Source: Bradyrhizobium stylosanthis (lineage in GTDB: Bacteria > Pseudomonadota > Alphaproteobacteria > Rhizobiales > Xanthobacteraceae). Taken from it: a stretch of 64,000 bases of DNA. Both the position numbers and the translations under genes were made by a program. The stretch lies in NCBI RefSeq assembly GCF_001641335.1, contig NZ_LVEM01000004.1, forward strand, positions 458,557-522,556, in the 5' to 3' direction. This document shows positions 45,553 to 53,883 of this stretch, in pieces. The notes beneath the pieces were generated by a model. That model made no database searches. It was not told the DNA's origin and worked only from the letters and a program-made list of their open reading frames with translations. Each line of letters begins with the position of its first letter. The first letter of the stretch is position 1.

Positions 45553-46710
45553 ATGAATCGGCGCGAATTCGTTTCGGGATTGACGGCGGCGGCCGCGTTC
45601 GCCGGCGTGGCGCGGACGGCCGCAGCGGCGGAAGGCCGGCGGGTCGCGCTGGTCATCGGCAACGGCGCCTACAGGAACGTTCCCGTCCTGCTCAATCCGC
45701 CGAACGACGCGAGCGACATCGCCGCGGCCCTGAAGCGGCTCGGCTTCACCGTCTCGCTCGCCACGAACGCCAGCTTCGACGAGATGCGCCGCGGCCTGAT
45801 CGCATTGGGGCGCGAGGCCGCCGGCGCCGACATGGCGGCCGTGTACTTCGCCGGCCATGGCATGGAGATCAACGGAGAGAACTGGCTGATCCCCGTCGAC
45901 GCCGAGCTGAAGCGCGACACGGACGCGGCGAACGAGGCCATCAACCTGCACAGCGTGATGTCGCAGGTGTCCAACACCACGAGCCTCGGCCTCGTCATCC
46001 TGGACGCCTGCCGCGACAATCCGTTTGCCGCCAGGATGAAACGCTCGATCGCCACGCGAGCGGCCACGACGGGCGGGCTGGGCCGCATCGAGCCCGTCGG
46101 TAACGTTCTGGTTGCCTATGCCGCGCGGGACGGCACCACGGCGCTCGACGGCGATGCGCGCAACAGCCCGTTTGCGGCGGCGCTCCTGCGCAACATCGAG
46201 GCGCCGGGCGTCGAGGTGACGTTCATGTTCCGCAATGTCCGCGACGACGTGATGGAGGCGACCCGCAACGAACAGCAGCCGTTCGTCTACGGTTCGCTGT
46301 CGCGCAAGGCGATCTACCTTGCCGGCCCGCCGGCGGCCGGTGCCGATGGTGCGGCACCGCTCGCTCCGCTTCCCGCGGTCGTCGCGCCTGCGCCGCCGCG
46401 CAGGCCTGTCACGCCGACGATCGATCCCGCGCTGGTCGGCACCTGGGAAATCATGGTGCCGAATAGCCGCGGCCAGTCGCGCTGGATCTGGGAGATCATA
46501 GGCGACGGCACCTACAGATTCCACGCCGAGCCGCTGCGCTCGGCCCGTGCGCACGAAGGCACGATCACCGCCGCGAACGGCCGCTGGACGTTGCGCGCCG
46601 TCAAGGGCCTGTCAGGCTACAGCGATGGCGGCGCATACGAGATCCACGATGCGACGGCGGTGATCACCGGCAAGCTCGGCACCGGCGCCTGGAAACGCAG
46701 CGCCGAATAG
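45553..46710 (+). CDS. Exported caspase-like (C14) protein
   Basis: A 385-residue protein. The N-terminus MNRREFVSGLTAAAAFAG has a twin-arginine motif plus hydrophobic segment, so Tat export is likely. A caspase-like domain spans about residues 28-260 with the catalytic His102 in YFAGHGME and Cys153 in ILDACRDNPF. Bacterial C14 proteins of this kind cleave at Arg or Lys or act in stress responses. After a Pro/Ala linker, residues 290-385 form a small beta-rich domain (LVGTWEIMVPNS, then GAWKRSAE). No partner genes adjoin it. ATG 45553 replaces an earlier in-frame ATG because of the export motif. Confidence 0.86.
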   Translation: MNRREFVSGLTAAAAFAGVARTAAAAEGRRVALVIGNGAYRNVPVLLNPPNDASDIAAALKRLGFTVSLATNASFDEMRRGLIALGREAAGADMAAVYFAGHGMEINGENWLIPVDAELKRDTDAANEAINLHSVMSQVSNTTSLGLVILDACRDNPFAARMKRSIATRAATTGGLGRIEPVGNVLVAYAARDGTTALDGDARNSPFAAALLRNIEAPGVEVTFMFRNVRDDVMEATRNEQQPFVYGSLSRKAIYLAGPPAAGADGAAPLAPLPAVVAPAPPRRPVTPTIDPALVGTWEIMVPNSRGQSRWIWEIIGDGTYRFHAEPLRSARAHEGTITAANGRWTLRAVKGLSGYSDGGAYEIHDATAVITGKLGTGAWKRSAE

Positions 46711-46850
46711 GGCGCCGCAGCCGTGCCACTCATCCTCCAGGGAACCCTTTGAACGCGCTGCGGCAATGCCGGCCGCCCGGCGCGCCCCGTCGCGCGACCG
46801 GAACGGCTCCGCTTGACGCAGCGCGTCCGTGCGGGTCTAATGAGATTAAA

Positions 46851-46873
46851 GAACAATTGTTCGCATTCCGAAC
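46851..46873. promoter_or_regulatory. Overlapping operator-like palindromes upstream of the symporter
   Basis: GAACAATTGTTC (46851-46862) is a perfect palindrome, and GTTCGCATTCCGAAC (46859-46873) a second one sharing GTTC. They lie 65-87 bp ahead of the symporter start in locally AT-rich DNA. No gene for the cognate regulator is identified. Confidence 0.5.
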
Positions 46874-46937
46874 ATTATAGAATAGCGCGAGATGAACGGA
46901 CAATTCCGCATCCGCGCCACCGGAGGAAACATCACCG

Positions 46938-48374
46938 ATGCAAGCCATCCTCAATGGCGACAGCACGCTCATCGTCGCGATGATCGTCGCCTACATCGCC
47001 TTCACCTCGTGGCTCACGCTCAAGCTGCGCAGCCGGACCAGCGAGCAGTTCATGACCGCCGCCCGCGCCATGCCGGCGGTGGTTGTCGGCGTGCTGATGA
47101 TGTCCGAGTTCGTCGGCGCCAAGTCGACCGTCGGCACGGCGCAGGAAGCGTTCCAGTCGGGCATGGCCGCGGGATGGGCCGTGCTCGGCGCCTCGATCGG
47201 CTTTCTGCTGTTCGGCCTGCTGATGGTGAAGAAGCTCTACAATTCCGGCGAATACACCATCTCCGCCGCGATCGCGCAGAAATACGGCAAGTCGACCATG
47301 CTCACCGTGTCCGTGATCATGATCTACGCGCTGCTGCTGGTGAACGTCGGCAATTACGTGAGCGGCGCCGCCGCGATCGCCACCGCGCTGCATGTCAGCA
47401 TGCCGGTCGCGATGTGCATCATCGCAGTGGTCTCGACCTTCTACTACGTGTTCGGCGGATTGAAGGGTGTCGCCTGGGTGACGATCCTGCACAGCGCGTT
47501 CAAGGTGGTCGGCATCGTCATCATCTTCGCGGTCGCGATGTCGCTGACCGGCGGCATTGCGCCGATCAAGGCCAAGCTTCCGGACTATTACTTCACCTGG
47601 GACGGCAAGATCGGCTTCACGACCATCTTCGCCTGGACCTTCGGCACGGTCGGCGCGATCTTCTCGACGCAGTTCATCGTACAGGCGATCTCCTCGACCC
47701 CGAGCGCGGACGACGCCCGCAAGGCAACCTTCTATGCGGCGGCGTTCTGCCTGCCGCTGGGCTTCCTGCTCGCGCTGATCGGGGTTGCCGCCAAATATCT
47801 CTACCCCGACATGAACAGCCTCTACGCGCTGCCGGTGTTCCTGGAGAAGATGCCGCCGCTCGCCTCTGCCTTCGTGACGACCTCGCTGGTCGCCTCGATC
47901 TTCGTCAGCGTCTGCACCGTCGCGCTCGCCATCGCCTCGCTGGTGGTGCGCGACTTCTACGTGCCCTACTGGCAACCGACGCCGGAGCGCGAGCTGAAGA
48001 TGACCCGCGTGTTCTCGATCGTAATCGCCATCGTGCCGCTGGTCTTCGTGTTCTTCATTCCGGAGATCCTCAAGCTGTCCTTCTTCACGCGGGCGCTGCG
48101 GCTGTCGATCACGATCGTGGCGATGATGGGCTTCTATCTGCCGCTGTTTGCCAGCAATCGGGGCGCCACCGCCGGCCTGATCGGTGCGGCGGTCTCGACC
48201 ACCGCCTGGTACATGCTCGGCAACCCCTTCGGCATCGACAACATGTATGTCGCGGCCGCAACGCCGCTGGTGGTGATGGCGATCGAGCGCATCGCGCTGG
48301 GGCGCGCTCCGGCTGGTCCCGCGACGCCGCAGCCGGCCCAACCCAACGCATTCGTGGAAAGGACTTCGACATGA
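46938..48374 (+). CDS. Sodium:solute symporter family protein
   Basis: A 478-residue SSS transporter with about 13 helices. SRTSEQFMTAARAMPAVVVG and MSEFVGAKSTVGTAQEAFQSG match the helix 1-2 region, and LKGVAWVTILHSAFKVVG the helix 5 sodium site. Members move sugars, sialic acid, amino acids or vitamins. GGAGG precedes ATG 46938. It overlaps the sialidase-like gene by four bases, so it probably imports a sugar acid or amino sugar. Confidence 0.88.
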   Translation: MQAILNGDSTLIVAMIVAYIAFTSWLTLKLRSRTSEQFMTAARAMPAVVVGVLMMSEFVGAKSTVGTAQEAFQSGMAAGWAVLGASIGFLLFGLLMVKKLYNSGEYTISAAIAQKYGKSTMLTVSVIMIYALLLVNVGNYVSGAAAIATALHVSMPVAMCIIAVVSTFYYVFGGLKGVAWVTILHSAFKVVGIVIIFAVAMSLTGGIAPIKAKLPDYYFTWDGKIGFTTIFAWTFGTVGAIFSTQFIVQAISSTPSADDARKATFYAAAFCLPLGFLLALIGVAAKYLYPDMNSLYALPVFLEKMPPLASAFVTTSLVASIFVSVCTVALAIASLVVRDFYVPYWQPTPERELKMTRVFSIVIAIVPLVFVFFIPEILKLSFFTRALRLSITIVAMMGFYLPLFASNRGATAGLIGAAVSTTAWYMLGNPFGIDNMYVAAATPLVVMAIERIALGRAPAGPATPQPAQPNAFVERTST

Positions 48375-49585
48375 TCGCCGATACCGAGATCGTGAGCCCC
48401 GATATCGAGATCGCCGCGGACGGCGTCGTTCGCCAGGCGGCCGGCGATCCTGATAGGTTCGACGCCTTCATCCCCTCGCCTTGCGTGCAGAACCACGCCG
48501 CCAACCTGATGCCGCTCGCCAACGGTGACCTCGCCTGCGTCTGGTTCGGCGGCACGCAGGAGGGCATGTCGGACATCTCGGTGTATTTCTCGCGCCTGCC
48601 GCGCGGCGCGACGCAGTGGTCGCCGGCCGAGAAACTGTCCGACGACAAGGGACGTTCGGAGCAGAATCCCGTGCTGTTCCCCGCCCCCGACGGCACGCTG
48701 TGGCTGATGTGGACGGCGCAGCTCGCCGGCAACCAGGACACCGCCCTGATCCGCCGCCGCCTCTCGCGCGACAACGGCAAGAGCTGGGGCCCGATCGAGA
48801 CGCTGTTCCCCGAGCACCGCGGCCGCGGCACCTTCATCCGGCAGCCGATCGTCGTGCTCGACAACGGCGACTGGCTGCTGCCCGTATTCTACTGCCACAG
48901 CACGCCGGGCCGGAAATGGAACGGCGACGAGGACACCAGCGCGGTGAAGATCTCGTCCGACGCCGGCGCAACCTGGCGCGACGTCGACGTCCCCGGCAGC
49001 CGCGGCTGCGTGCATATGAGCATCGCGCGCCTCGACGACGGCTCGCTGGTTGCGATGTATCGCAGCCGCTGGGCCGACAACATCTATCAGAGCCGCTCCA
49101 CCGATCACGGCCGCAGCTGGTCGGCACCGGTTGCGACCGCGCTCCCCAACAACAATTCTTCGATCCAGCTGACGCGGCTCGGCAATGGACATCTCGCGCT
49201 CGTCTTCAACGATTCCAGCGCCAGGGACGCCACCGGACGCCGCCTGTCGCTCTATGACGAGATCGAGGACGATCTGCCGCCCGTGCTCGCCGGCGATGGC
49301 AGCACGGCCGACGGACGCACCGCGTTCTGGGGCGCGCCGCGGGCACCGATGACGCTGGCCGTCTCCACCGACGGCGGACGGAGCTGGACCAAGCGCAACG
49401 TCGAAACCGGCGACGGCTATTGCATGACCAACAACTCGCGCGACCAGACCAATCGCGAGCTGTCCTACCCTTCCGTCAAACAGACCCCCGACGGCGCGCT
49501 CCACACTGCCTTCACCTTCCACCGCCGCGCCATCAAATATGTCCGCGTGACCGAACCGTGGGTGACGCGCGCCACGCGGAGCTGA
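48371..49585 (+). CDS. Sialidase-fold (BNR / Asp-box) protein
   Basis: A 404-residue six-bladed propeller. Four Asp-boxes are visible: SRDNGKSW, SSDAGATW, STDHGRSW and STDGGRSW. VWFGGTQEG and a late Arg/Tyr-rich region (NRELSYPSV) resemble the active face of exo-sialidases and related enzymes; the full sialidase Arg triad was not confirmed. No signal peptide is visible, so a cytosolic enzyme is more likely than a secreted sialidase. It is coupled to the symporter and followed by an SDR. Confidence 0.82.
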   Translation: MIADTEIVSPDIEIAADGVVRQAAGDPDRFDAFIPSPCVQNHAANLMPLANGDLACVWFGGTQEGMSDISVYFSRLPRGATQWSPAEKLSDDKGRSEQNPVLFPAPDGTLWLMWTAQLAGNQDTALIRRRLSRDNGKSWGPIETLFPEHRGRGTFIRQPIVVLDNGDWLLPVFYCHSTPGRKWNGDEDTSAVKISSDAGATWRDVDVPGSRGCVHMSIARLDDGSLVAMYRSRWADNIYQSRSTDHGRSWSAPVATALPNNNSSIQLTRLGNGHLALVFNDSSARDATGRRLSLYDEIEDDLPPVLAGDGSTADGRTAFWGAPRAPMTLAVSTDGGRSWTKRNVETGDGYCMTNNSRDQTNRELSYPSVKQTPDGALHTAFTFHRRAIKYVRVTEPWVTRATRS

Positions 49586-49589
49586 GGTC

Positions 49590-50270
49590 ATGGACAATAG
49601 GCCACACGCGCTGGTGACGGGCGCGAGCTCGGGGATCGGTGCGGCGATCGTCGAGCGCCTGCTGCGCGAGGACTGGCGGGTCACCGGGATCAGCCGCCGT
49701 CCGGCGACGTTCGACCATCCGGCCTTCGATCATTTGTCGCTCGACCTCAACGATATCGGCGGCATCGCCGACGCCGTTGCCGGCCTCGCGCCGACCGCGC
49801 TCGTTCATGCCGCGGGGCTGCTCAAAGTCGGCACGCTCGGATCGCTCGACCATGACGACAGCGCCACGATGTGGCGGCTGCATGTCGACGTCGCCGAGCG
49901 CCTCGCCGATGCGCTGGCACCGCGCCTGCCCAAGGGCGGGCGCATCGTTTTCATCGGCAGTCGCACCGCATCCGGCGCGGCCGGCCGCGGCCAATATGCC
50001 GCGACCAAGGCGGCGCTGGTCGCGCTGGCGCGATCCTGGGCAATCGAGCTCGCGCCGCGCGGCATCACGGTCAACGTCGTCGCGCCCGCCGCAACCGAGA
50101 CGCCGATGCTGAGGGATCCCGCGCGCGCCGGTGTCACGCCGAAACTGCCGCCGATCGGCCGCTTCGTGCAACCGGAGGAAGTCGCGGGCGCCGTCGCCTT
50201 CCTGCTTTCGACGGAAGCGGCCGCCATCACCGGACAGCAGCTCGTCATCTGCGGCGGCAGCTCGCTCTGA
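49590..50270 (+). CDS. SDR-family oxidoreductase
   Basis: A 226-residue classical SDR with GASSGIGAAIV (cofactor), FIGSRTA (Ser), YAATKAALV (Tyr and Lys) and ATETPML. It starts 4 bp after the sialidase-like stop, so it is in the same transcript. Its partners suggest a sugar or sugar-derived alcohol as substrate. It is convergent with the aldolase gene. Confidence 0.87.
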   Translation: MDNRPHALVTGASSGIGAAIVERLLREDWRVTGISRRPATFDHPAFDHLSLDLNDIGGIADAVAGLAPTALVHAAGLLKVGTLGSLDHDDSATMWRLHVDVAERLADALAPRLPKGGRIVFIGSRTASGAAGRGQYAATKAALVALARSWAIELAPRGITVNVVAPAATETPMLRDPARAGVTPKLPPIGRFVQPEEVAGAVAFLLSTEAAAITGQQLVICGGSSL

Positions 50271-50295
50271 ACGAACAGAGCGGCGATCGCCTCGA

Positions 50296-51228
50296 TCAGC
50301 CCGCGGCCGCGATCCTGGCGCGGAAGCTCGCCTGCCCCTGCATGATCTTGTCCAGCAGCGCATCGAGCGCCCAGAACCGCTCACGGATGTCGAAGTCCAC
50401 GGCGCGGCTGCGGATGGACGAGAACGTGCCGAGCCTCTGGTGGTACAGTTTCGCGAGCTTTGGATAGCCCATCGGCTCGGCCATCGCGGCGAGCGCGAGG
50501 TAGACCGAGAGCTCATCGGCCAGGGCCGGATGCCGCGAATAGCTCGTCAGCAGCCATTTGTAGAGATCGGGATGGAAGTTCGTGAACACGCCGGTGAAGC
50601 CGGCCGATCCGGACTTGATGGCGTCGAAGGCGATCGCGGCATTGGCGTTGACGATGGCGAGCGAGGTGCTTTTTGTCAGGGCCACGCGGCGCTGCACGGT
50701 CGCAAGGTCGCACGACACGTCCTTGAGAATCGCAAAGCGGCCGCTGTCGGCGCAGAACGCCAGCTCGTCGTCGGACATCAGCCGGCGGAACGGCGCGGGA
50801 CATTCGTAGAGACCGAGCGGAAGGCCTGCGGGGAGCGCAGAGAGCAGGCCGCGCAGATTGTCCATGAAGACGCTGCCGCCCTGCCCCTTCGGGTCGAACC
50901 GGTTCGTCACCAGCACCAGTCCGTCGACGCCGGTCCGGGCGATCGAGGTCAGCTCGGTGATCTGATCCTCGCGCGTTTCGCTGACATGGCCGGAGGCGAT
51001 CACGGGCACCCGGCCGGCCGCCTGCTTTGCGACGAAGCGCGCCAGCGCGACGCGCTCATCGAGGCCCAGGAACTGCATCTCGCTCGACTGGGCGACGGCA
51101 AACAGCGCATCGGCGCCGTTGGCGATGTACCATTCGATCAGCTTCTCCAGGCCCGGATAGTCGATCGCATTCGCTTCGGTGAACGGCGTCAGCATCACGG
51201 GAATGATGCCTTTGATGGTTGCAGTCAC
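50296..51228 (-). CDS. Dihydrodipicolinate synthase / N-acetylneuraminate lyase family protein
   Basis: A 310-residue (beta/alpha)8 aldolase. The Schiff-base Lys169 is in FAILKDVSC and the conserved Tyr141 in LGLYECPAP; the start GIIPVMLTPF is typical. DapA and NanA share this fold, and the sequence alone does not choose between them. Being next to a ribokinase and a sialidase-fold gene, a sugar-acid lyase is more likely than lysine synthesis. It is the last gene of the LacI-governed minus-strand unit. Confidence 0.86.
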   Translation of the reverse strand: MTATIKGIIPVMLTPFTEANAIDYPGLEKLIEWYIANGADALFAVAQSSEMQFLGLDERVALARFVAKQAAGRVPVIASGHVSETREDQITELTSIARTGVDGLVLVTNRFDPKGQGGSVFMDNLRGLLSALPAGLPLGLYECPAPFRRLMSDDELAFCADSGRFAILKDVSCDLATVQRRVALTKSTSLAIVNANAAIAFDAIKSGSAGFTGVFTNFHPDLYKWLLTSYSRHPALADELSVYLALAAMAEPMGYPKLAKLYHQRLGTFSSIRSRAVDFDIRERFWALDALLDKIMQGQASFRARIAAAG

Positions 51229-51320
51229 AAGTCAGCTCCAAGGACGTTGAATTCGGCGACGTTGAATTCGGTGATTAGTCTCTCCGGTCAGCGGCACATG
51301 CACAAGTCCGCCGGCTGCGC

Positions 51321-52229
51321 TCACGACAACTGCTCGGCGGTAGGCATGCCGCGCTGCGCGCCGTGGGCGAGGCAGGCCAGCGAGGCGCCGCGGCAGGCGC
51401 GGGCGAGCACCTCCTGCCAGCCGCGCCCCTCGTCCAGCCCCGCCGCGAGAATGCCGACAAACGTGTCGCCCGCCCCGGTCGTATCGATCGGCAGAATCCG
51501 TTCGGCCGCAACGGCCTGGTGCGCCCCGTCGGGATGGAACGCGCGCGCGCCCAGCGGTCCCGCGGTCACGATGCAGGTCACGCCGCCGTCCGCCGCGAGA
51601 GCGGCCGTGGCCGCCTCGAAGTCGGTGCCGGTCCAGCCGAAGCGCTGCGCCGCGGTGAGAGCCTCGTGCTCGTTCACGACGAGAACGCTGGTGGCCTCCA
51701 GCAGCGCGCGCAGCTCGGCTTCGCTCAGGCGCTCGGGAACGGGCGCGAGATTCCAGACCACGCGTCCGCCCGCTGCGCGGACGCGCCGGGCCGCCAGCAG
51801 CGAGGTCGCGAAGGGGACCTCCATCTGAAGCACAAGGGTCGTCGTCGCGGACAGCTCGGCAGTTGCATCGGCTGCAAGGCAGCCATTGGCCCCGCTCGCA
51901 ACCGTGATGGCATTCTCGCCGTCGGCGCTGACGCTGATGAAGGCGCATCCCGTCGGCTCCGCTCCAACGGTGACGCGATCGACGTTGACGCCGTTGGCCG
52001 CGAGGTTGTCGATACAGCGCTGGCCGAACGCATCGCGCCCGACCCGGCCCACCATGGCGACCCGCCCTTGCGGCGACACGCGCGCGGCGGCGACCGCCTG
52101 GTTCGCGCCCTTGCCGCCGCAGAGCGTCGCGTAGCCGCTCGCCAGCACCGTCTCGCCGGGCCTGGCGATCGTGTCGACGCCGGCGACGAGGTCGACGTTT
52201 ATCGAGCCGAAGATGGTGATCTCAGACAT
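51321..52229 (-). CDS. rbsK: Ribokinase (PfkB family)
   Basis: A 302-residue sugar kinase. GSINVDLV at the start, CGGKGANQAVAAARV for substrate binding and DTTGAGDTFVG with the catalytic Asp near the C-terminus match ribokinase closely. It phosphorylates a pentose or related sugar. ATG 52229 was chosen because the SEITIFGSIN start is typical. It is 93 bp after the binding-protein gene, beyond a stem-loop. Confidence 0.87.
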   Translation of the reverse strand: MSEITIFGSINVDLVAGVDTIARPGETVLASGYATLCGGKGANQAVAAARVSPQGRVAMVGRVGRDAFGQRCIDNLAANGVNVDRVTVGAEPTGCAFISVSADGENAITVASGANGCLAADATAELSATTTLVLQMEVPFATSLLAARRVRAAGGRVVWNLAPVPERLSEAELRALLEATSVLVVNEHEALTAAQRFGWTGTDFEAATAALAADGGVTCIVTAGPLGARAFHPDGAHQAVAAERILPIDTTGAGDTFVGILAAGLDEGRGWQEVLARACRGASLACLAHGAQRGMPTAEQLS

Positions 52230-52275
52230 GGAACGACGATCTCCCGGAAGCTTCGCCTGCAAGGTGATCTCGGAC

Positions 52276-52303
52276 CGCTCACGCGCCTTGCGACGCGTGA
52301 GCG
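52276..52303 (-). promoter_or_regulatory. Intercistronic stem-loop after the sugar-binding-protein gene
   Basis: CGCTCACGCG (52276-52285) and CGCGTGAGCG (52294-52303) form a perfect 10-bp stem with an eight-base loop, 20 bp past the binding-protein stop. No T-run follows on the minus strand. It mirrors the hairpin at 26578-26600. Confidence 0.6.
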
Positions 52304-52322
52304 TAACGATTGCGGCCGGCGG

Positions 52323-53720
52323 TCAGTTGCCCGCGACGTCCTTGATGCGCGCGATCATGTCGTCGACGGCCTTGTCGACCGGCACCTTGTTGGTGACGAT
52401 GGCGTTCACCGCCTTCATCCAGACGTTCTCGTTGTTGAGCGTGGTGAACTTGTAGTTCTTGCTCATCTCGTAGCCGCCGACGCCGGCGAAGAACTGGTCG
52501 CGCACGGCGCGGCGATGCACGTCGCCGTCCCAGAACGCGGACTTCTGCGCCGCGGTCTTGACCGGGAACCAGCGGCCGAGGGCGCCTTCGATATAGGGCT
52601 GGAGGTTTTCGTCGCGCAGCAGGAACGACACGAACTCCTTGGCGCGCTCCTTGTTCTTGGCCTGCTCGAAGATCAGGCCGACCACCACGGAGGCGCGGGT
52701 GTGGACCGGCGAGCCATCCGGCTTGTTGGGCCAGACCATGGTGCGGATGCGATCGTAATAGTTCTTCTTCGCCTCGTCGCGCTGCTCGGCGGTGAGCGTC
52801 TCGTTGCTGGAATCGTCCAGCCATTTGCCGGGCAGCGACACCGTCGAATTGTGCGTCATGATCGTCGTCTTGTTGTGGAAGGCGACGTTGTTGTCGGGAT
52901 CCTTCCAGCTCGTCGCCGATTGCGGCGTGCAGCCTTTGGCGGCGATCTCGACATAATCCGTCATGGCGGCGATGAGGCCCGCGCGCACCTTGGGATCGTC
53001 GACCAGCAGCTTGCCGTTGTCGTCAACGAGCACGACGTTGTAGGCATCCATGAACACGAGGAAGGAGATGAAGCTGTCGGTGGCGTCGACGCCCATGGGA
53101 TGGCCGATGCCGTAGATGCGCTTGCCCGAGGCCTTGCGCACGGCGGGCTGCGCCTTGTCGCACCAGAACGACCAGAAGCCCTTCCAATCCTTCGGGATGT
53201 CGGCGTCCTTAAGGCCGCCCTCCTCGAGCATGTCCTTCCAGTAATGCAGATGCAGCGTCGCCTGCTTCAGCGGGAAGGCGTAATAGGCCTTCGCCTTGGT
53301 CTTGTCGTTGTAGAGCATGACCGTGTCGAGCGACTGCGGGGAGAACTCGCCCTTGATCGGCGCGAGCACCGAGGTCAGGTCGACCAGCTTGCCTTCGGAG
53401 GCCCACTTGCCGGCGCCCTGGAAATGGTAGGTGTCCGCATAGGTGACGTCGGGCGGGCTGCCCGCATCGAGGGCCGCCACCAGCTTCGGCATCATGTCCT
53501 GCGTCGCATATTGCGACAGCTCGACCTTGACCCCGGTCTTGGCCTCGAACTTCTTGATGACGTCGAGCAGCGCGTCTTCCTCGGCCTTGTAGTAGCCCTT
53601 GTTCCACCAGAGGACGAGCTTCTCCTCGGCGGCTGCGGGGCTCGCCGTTCCCATCACCGGCAAGAGCAGTGAAACCGCCATCGAGCAGTATCTCGCCCAT
53701 CGCAAAAGGCTGTCGCGCAT
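52323..53720 (-). CDS. Extracellular solute-binding protein, family 1 (sugar ABC)
   Basis: A 465-residue periplasmic receptor. A signal peptide (LLRWARYCSMAVSLLLPV, cleavage after AAA) precedes EKLVLWWNKGYYKAEED and the alternating alpha/beta lobes of family 1 receptors for oligosaccharides. GAGAGGAAACG precedes ATG 53720. It has its own promoter with an operator. No permease or ATPase gene for it is in the window, which is unusual. Confidence 0.9.
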   Translation of the reverse strand: MRDSLLRWARYCSMAVSLLLPVMGTASPAAAEEKLVLWWNKGYYKAEEDALLDVIKKFEAKTGVKVELSQYATQDMMPKLVAALDAGSPPDVTYADTYHFQGAGKWASEGKLVDLTSVLAPIKGEFSPQSLDTVMLYNDKTKAKAYYAFPLKQATLHLHYWKDMLEEGGLKDADIPKDWKGFWSFWCDKAQPAVRKASGKRIYGIGHPMGVDATDSFISFLVFMDAYNVVLVDDNGKLLVDDPKVRAGLIAAMTDYVEIAAKGCTPQSATSWKDPDNNVAFHNKTTIMTHNSTVSLPGKWLDDSSNETLTAEQRDEAKKNYYDRIRTMVWPNKPDGSPVHTRASVVVGLIFEQAKNKERAKEFVSFLLRDENLQPYIEGALGRWFPVKTAAQKSAFWDGDVHRRAVRDQFFAGVGGYEMSKNYKFTTLNNENVWMKAVNAIVTNKVPVDKAVDDMIARIKDVAGN

Positions 53721-53790
53721 TGTCGTTTCCTCTCCGTCCCGTCCCGGCGAGGGGCCCGCCGGTTGCTCTCATGGCATTTCAAAACGCGGC

Positions 53791-53819
53791 CATGTAAGCG
53801 CTTACATAGCGGGAGTCAA
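53791..53819 (-). promoter_or_regulatory. Promoter with LacI-type operator for the sugar-binding protein
   Basis: On the minus strand TTGACT (53819-53814) and TACATG (53796-53791) are 17 bases apart. The perfect palindrome ATGTAAGCGCTTACAT (53792-53807) overlaps the -10 and the spacer. Its centre GCGC and even length are typical of LacI-family operators, so bound repressor would block the polymerase. Confidence 0.8.
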
Positions 53820-53883
53820 GTACCCCCTTCCGGGGCATTTGCGCGAACTGTCGAGGAGATGATTGTCGCCCCGCCGGCGTGCC

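Noticed and set aside
46892..48370. Long 5' extension of the sialidase-like frame
   Set aside because: The first 490 codons are a shadow of the symporter; a clear ATG at 48371 overlaps the symporter stop and begins the real gene.
51363..53672. 769-codon plus-strand frame
   Set aside because: It runs antisense through the ribokinase and binding-protein genes, both supported by motifs and ribosome sites.
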